Assembly (NCBI GenBank): GCA_020438915.1
Contig: JAGQTR010000466.1
Location: 1-7,633 of the forward strand
From: Mycobacterium sp.
GTDB lineage: Bacteria; Actinomycetota; Actinomycetes; Mycobacteriales; Mycobacteriaceae
Direction: 5' to 3'
DNA: 7,633 nt
Shown here: positions 6,111-7,633 of the stretch, piece by piece
Layout of the letters: each line of letters starts with the position of its first letter
Numbering within the stretch: position 1 is the first letter of the stretch
Program-made: the position numbers and the translations under genes
Notes under the pieces: model-generated
Told to the model about the DNA's origin: nothing
Database searches by the model: none
Seen by the model: the letters and a program-made list of their open reading frames with translations, nothing else

Positions 6111-7040
6111 TTGACTCATCCAGAAGATCTGTCCGGACGCGTCGCAGTGATCACTGGGGCGGCCGCCGGGTTGGGCCGCGCCGAAGCCATCGGACTGGCC
6201 CGAGCGGGAGCTGTGGTCGTCGTCAACGACATCGCCGCGGCGCTGCAGGAATCCGATGTGCTCGACGAAATCGCGACTGCCGGTTCCAAGGGCATCGCGG
6301 TCGCCGGCGACATCAGCGAACGGTCCACCGCCGACGAGTTGCTCGAGACGGCGGATGGGCTCGGCGGTTTGAACATCGTCGTCAACAACGCTGGGATCAC
6401 CCGCGATCGGATTCTGTTCAACATGTCCGACGAAGAGTGGGACCAGGTCATCGCGGTTCACCTGCGCGGCCACTTCCTGCTGACCCGCAACGCCGCGACG
6501 TACTGGAGGTCGAAGGCCAAACAGGCCGGTGTCGGTGGGGAAAACGGCACGGTGTTCGGCCGAATCATCAACACCTCCTCGGAGGCCGGCCTATCCGGCC
6601 CCGTGGGGCAGCCCAACTATGGCGCAGCCAAGGCGGGTATCACCGCCCTGACGCTGTCTGCCGCCCGCGCGCTGGGACGTTTCGGCGTGCGAGCCAATGC
6701 CATCGCCCCTCGCGCCCGCACCGCGATGACAGCGGGAGTGTTCGGCGACGCGCCCGAACTCCCCGAGGGTGCAGTCGACCCATTGTCACCCGAGCACGTC
6801 GTAAACCTGGTCCGCTTCTTGGCATCTCCTGCTGCCGACGGCGTCAACGGACAGCTCTTCATCGTCTACGGTCCGACCGTCACACTCGTCGCGGCACCGA
6901 CCGCTGAAGCTCAGTTCAGCGCCGAGAGTGACACGTGGGATCCAGCGGACCTGTCCGAGACGCTGCAGAACTACTTTGCCGGTCGCGATCCGGACAGGAG
7001 CTTCTCGGCCTCGATGACACTGGGGGATCGACGTGATTAG
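6111..7040 (+). CDS. hsd4A: Short-chain dehydrogenase, Rv3502c/Hsd4A type (17beta-hydroxysteroid / 3-hydroxyacyl-CoA dehydrogenase)
   Basis: A 309-aa classical SDR with a long C-terminal extension; Rv3502c is slightly longer. Visible motifs are the Rossmann TGAAAGLG (15-22), Asp40 after the second strand (VVVVNDI), which favours NAD(H), NNAG (92-95), Ser156/Ser157 in INTSSEAG, and the catalytic YGAAK (Tyr170, Lys174). The helix that usually bears the catalytic Asn reads VHLRG (116-120) with His117, as in the dehydrogenase part of peroxisomal multifunctional enzyme 2 (HSD17B4). Relative to a minimal SDR there is an insertion rich in Lys and Gly before the Ser strand (about 134-149), and about 60 residues follow the core. 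Hsd4A of M. neoaurum is reported to act both on 17-hydroxysteroids and on side-chain hydroxyacyl-CoAs; the same role is inferred here. The start is TTG with AGAGG upstream. It is cotranscribed with fdxD, and no mce4 gene follows. Confidence 0.88.
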   Translation: MTHPEDLSGRVAVITGAAAGLGRAEAIGLARAGAVVVVNDIAAALQESDVLDEIATAGSKGIAVAGDISERSTADELLETADGLGGLNIVVNNAGITRDRILFNMSDEEWDQVIAVHLRGHFLLTRNAATYWRSKAKQAGVGGENGTVFGRIINTSSEAGLSGPVGQPNYGAAKAGITALTLSAARALGRFGVRANAIAPRARTAMTAGVFGDAPELPEGAVDPLSPEHVVNLVRFLASPAADGVNGQLFIVYGPTVTLVAAPTAEAQFSAESDTWDPADLSETLQNYFAGRDPDRSFSASMTLGDRRD

Positions 7041-7054
7041 AGCACGCCGGTAGT

Positions 7055-7633
7055 TCACGTCGGTTTTGCCAGCGCGTCGAGAAAGGATTGTGCCCACCGG
7101 TCAACGTCATGGGTCAGGACCTGTCGGCGCAGCGCCCGCATCCTGCGCCGGCCCTCCTCGGGCGTCTGAGTGAGCGCCGCCTCGATCGCGTCCATGACAC
7201 CCTGCGGGTGGTGCGGGTTGGTCAGGTAGGCCTGACGGAGCTCGGCGGCGGCGCCGGTGAACTCGCTGAGCACCAGGGCGCCGCCGAGATCGCTGCGGCA
7301 GGCAACGTACTCCTTGGCGACGAGGTTCATCCCGTCGCGGAACGGTGTGACGAGCATCACGTCGCCGGCCCGGTAGAGCGCGGTGAGTTCCTCGAACGGC
7401 AGCGTCTGGTACAGGTAGTGCACGACCGGCATGCCGATCCTGCTGAACCGGCCGTTGATCGAGCCGACGAGGCGTTCGATCTCGCTGCGCTCGTCCTGGT
7501 AGTGCTCGATCTGCTCGCGCGTGGGTGTGGCGACCTGGACGAGGACATGGCGTTCGGGGTCGAGTCGCCCCGCTTCGAGGAGCTCGGCGAACGCGCGCAG
7601 CCGCAGGCCGATGCCCTTGGTGTAGTCGAGCCG
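7055..7633 (-). CDS. otsA: Trehalose-6-phosphate synthase OtsA, C-terminal fragment (5' end outside window)
   Basis: The minus-strand frame is open from the right edge to the TGA at 7057-7055, giving 192 C-terminal residues; internal Met codons are not the start. OtsA (GT20 family, GT-B fold) joins UDP-glucose and glucose-6-phosphate to make trehalose-6-phosphate, a cytosolic step towards trehalose and mycolyl glycolipids. The visible part opens with RLDYTKGI, whose Arg and Lys match the nucleotide-sugar phosphate contacts (Arg262 and Lys267 in E. coli OtsA), and continues with PVVHYLYQ, ALYRAGDVMLVTPFRDGMNL, VAKEYVACR and LVLSEFTGAAAEL, all hallmarks of the UDP-glucose-binding half. It is unrelated to steroid breakdown. 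It converges with the SDR gene across only 14 nt, whereas in M. tuberculosis and M. smegmatis the mce4 block lies between these two genes. Confidence 0.95.
   Translation of the reverse strand, partial: RLDYTKGIGLRLRAFAELLEAGRLDPERHVLVQVATPTREQIEHYQDERSEIERLVGSINGRFSRIGMPVVHYLYQTLPFEELTALYRAGDVMLVTPFRDGMNLVAKEYVACRSDLGGALVLSEFTGAAAELRQAYLTNPHHPQGVMDAIEAALTQTPEEGRRRMRALRRQVLTHDVDRWAQSFLDALAKPT

Noticed and set aside
7037..7070. Possible intrinsic terminator between the SDR gene and otsA (CCG...CGG followed by TTTT)
   Set aside because: The stem is only three base pairs with an 11-nt loop; too weak to call.

Overview
The window is GC-rich, densely packed actinobacterial DNA, most likely from a non-tuberculous, fast-growing Mycobacterium (Mycolicibacterium-like). 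This rests on recognisable mycobacterial protein families and on gene order shared with the Rv3490-Rv3509c region of M. tuberculosis. No tool-based search was run; the family assignments come from reading the translated proteins.

The core is a steroid side-chain degradation divergon. A 136-bp intergenic region (5770-5905) carries a perfect match to the KstR operator consensus (5848-5861). To the left, on the minus strand, is an operon-like series: fadE26 (chsE4), fadE27 (chsE5), fadD17, then a second fadD paralogue. To the right, on the plus strand, are fdxD (a small 3Fe-4S-type ferredoxin) and an Rv3502c/Hsd4A-type short-chain dehydrogenase. Gaps within the left arm are 18 nt, about 6 nt, and a 4-nt ATGA overlap, so it is probably one transcript with coupled translation.

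The products fit one process. FadD enzymes activate steroid side-chain carboxylates to CoA thioesters. The FadE26-FadE27 heteromer does the FAD-dependent alpha,beta-dehydrogenation. The SDR can oxidise a hydroxyacyl-CoA or 17-hydroxysteroid intermediate. FdxD probably carries electrons to a steroid-oxidising monooxygenase encoded elsewhere.

The divergon is bounded on both sides by convergent genes. At the left edge (1-242) is the 3' end of an IlvX-like thiamine-diphosphate enzyme. At the right edge (7055-7633) is the 3' end of otsA, trehalose-6-phosphate synthase.

Two departures from the familiar mycobacterial arrangement stand out. The mce4 steroid-import operon, which in M. tuberculosis and M. 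smegmatis lies between the SDR gene and otsA, is absent: the two stop codons are only 14 nt apart. A second, intact fadD paralogue lies between fadD17 and ilvX, where M. tuberculosis has PE_PGRS genes. I see no RNA gene, IS element, CRISPR array or clear intrinsic terminator. The only non-coding stretch over 20 nt is the divergent promoter region. I do not see a wholly new system; this is a variant of a known catabolic locus.
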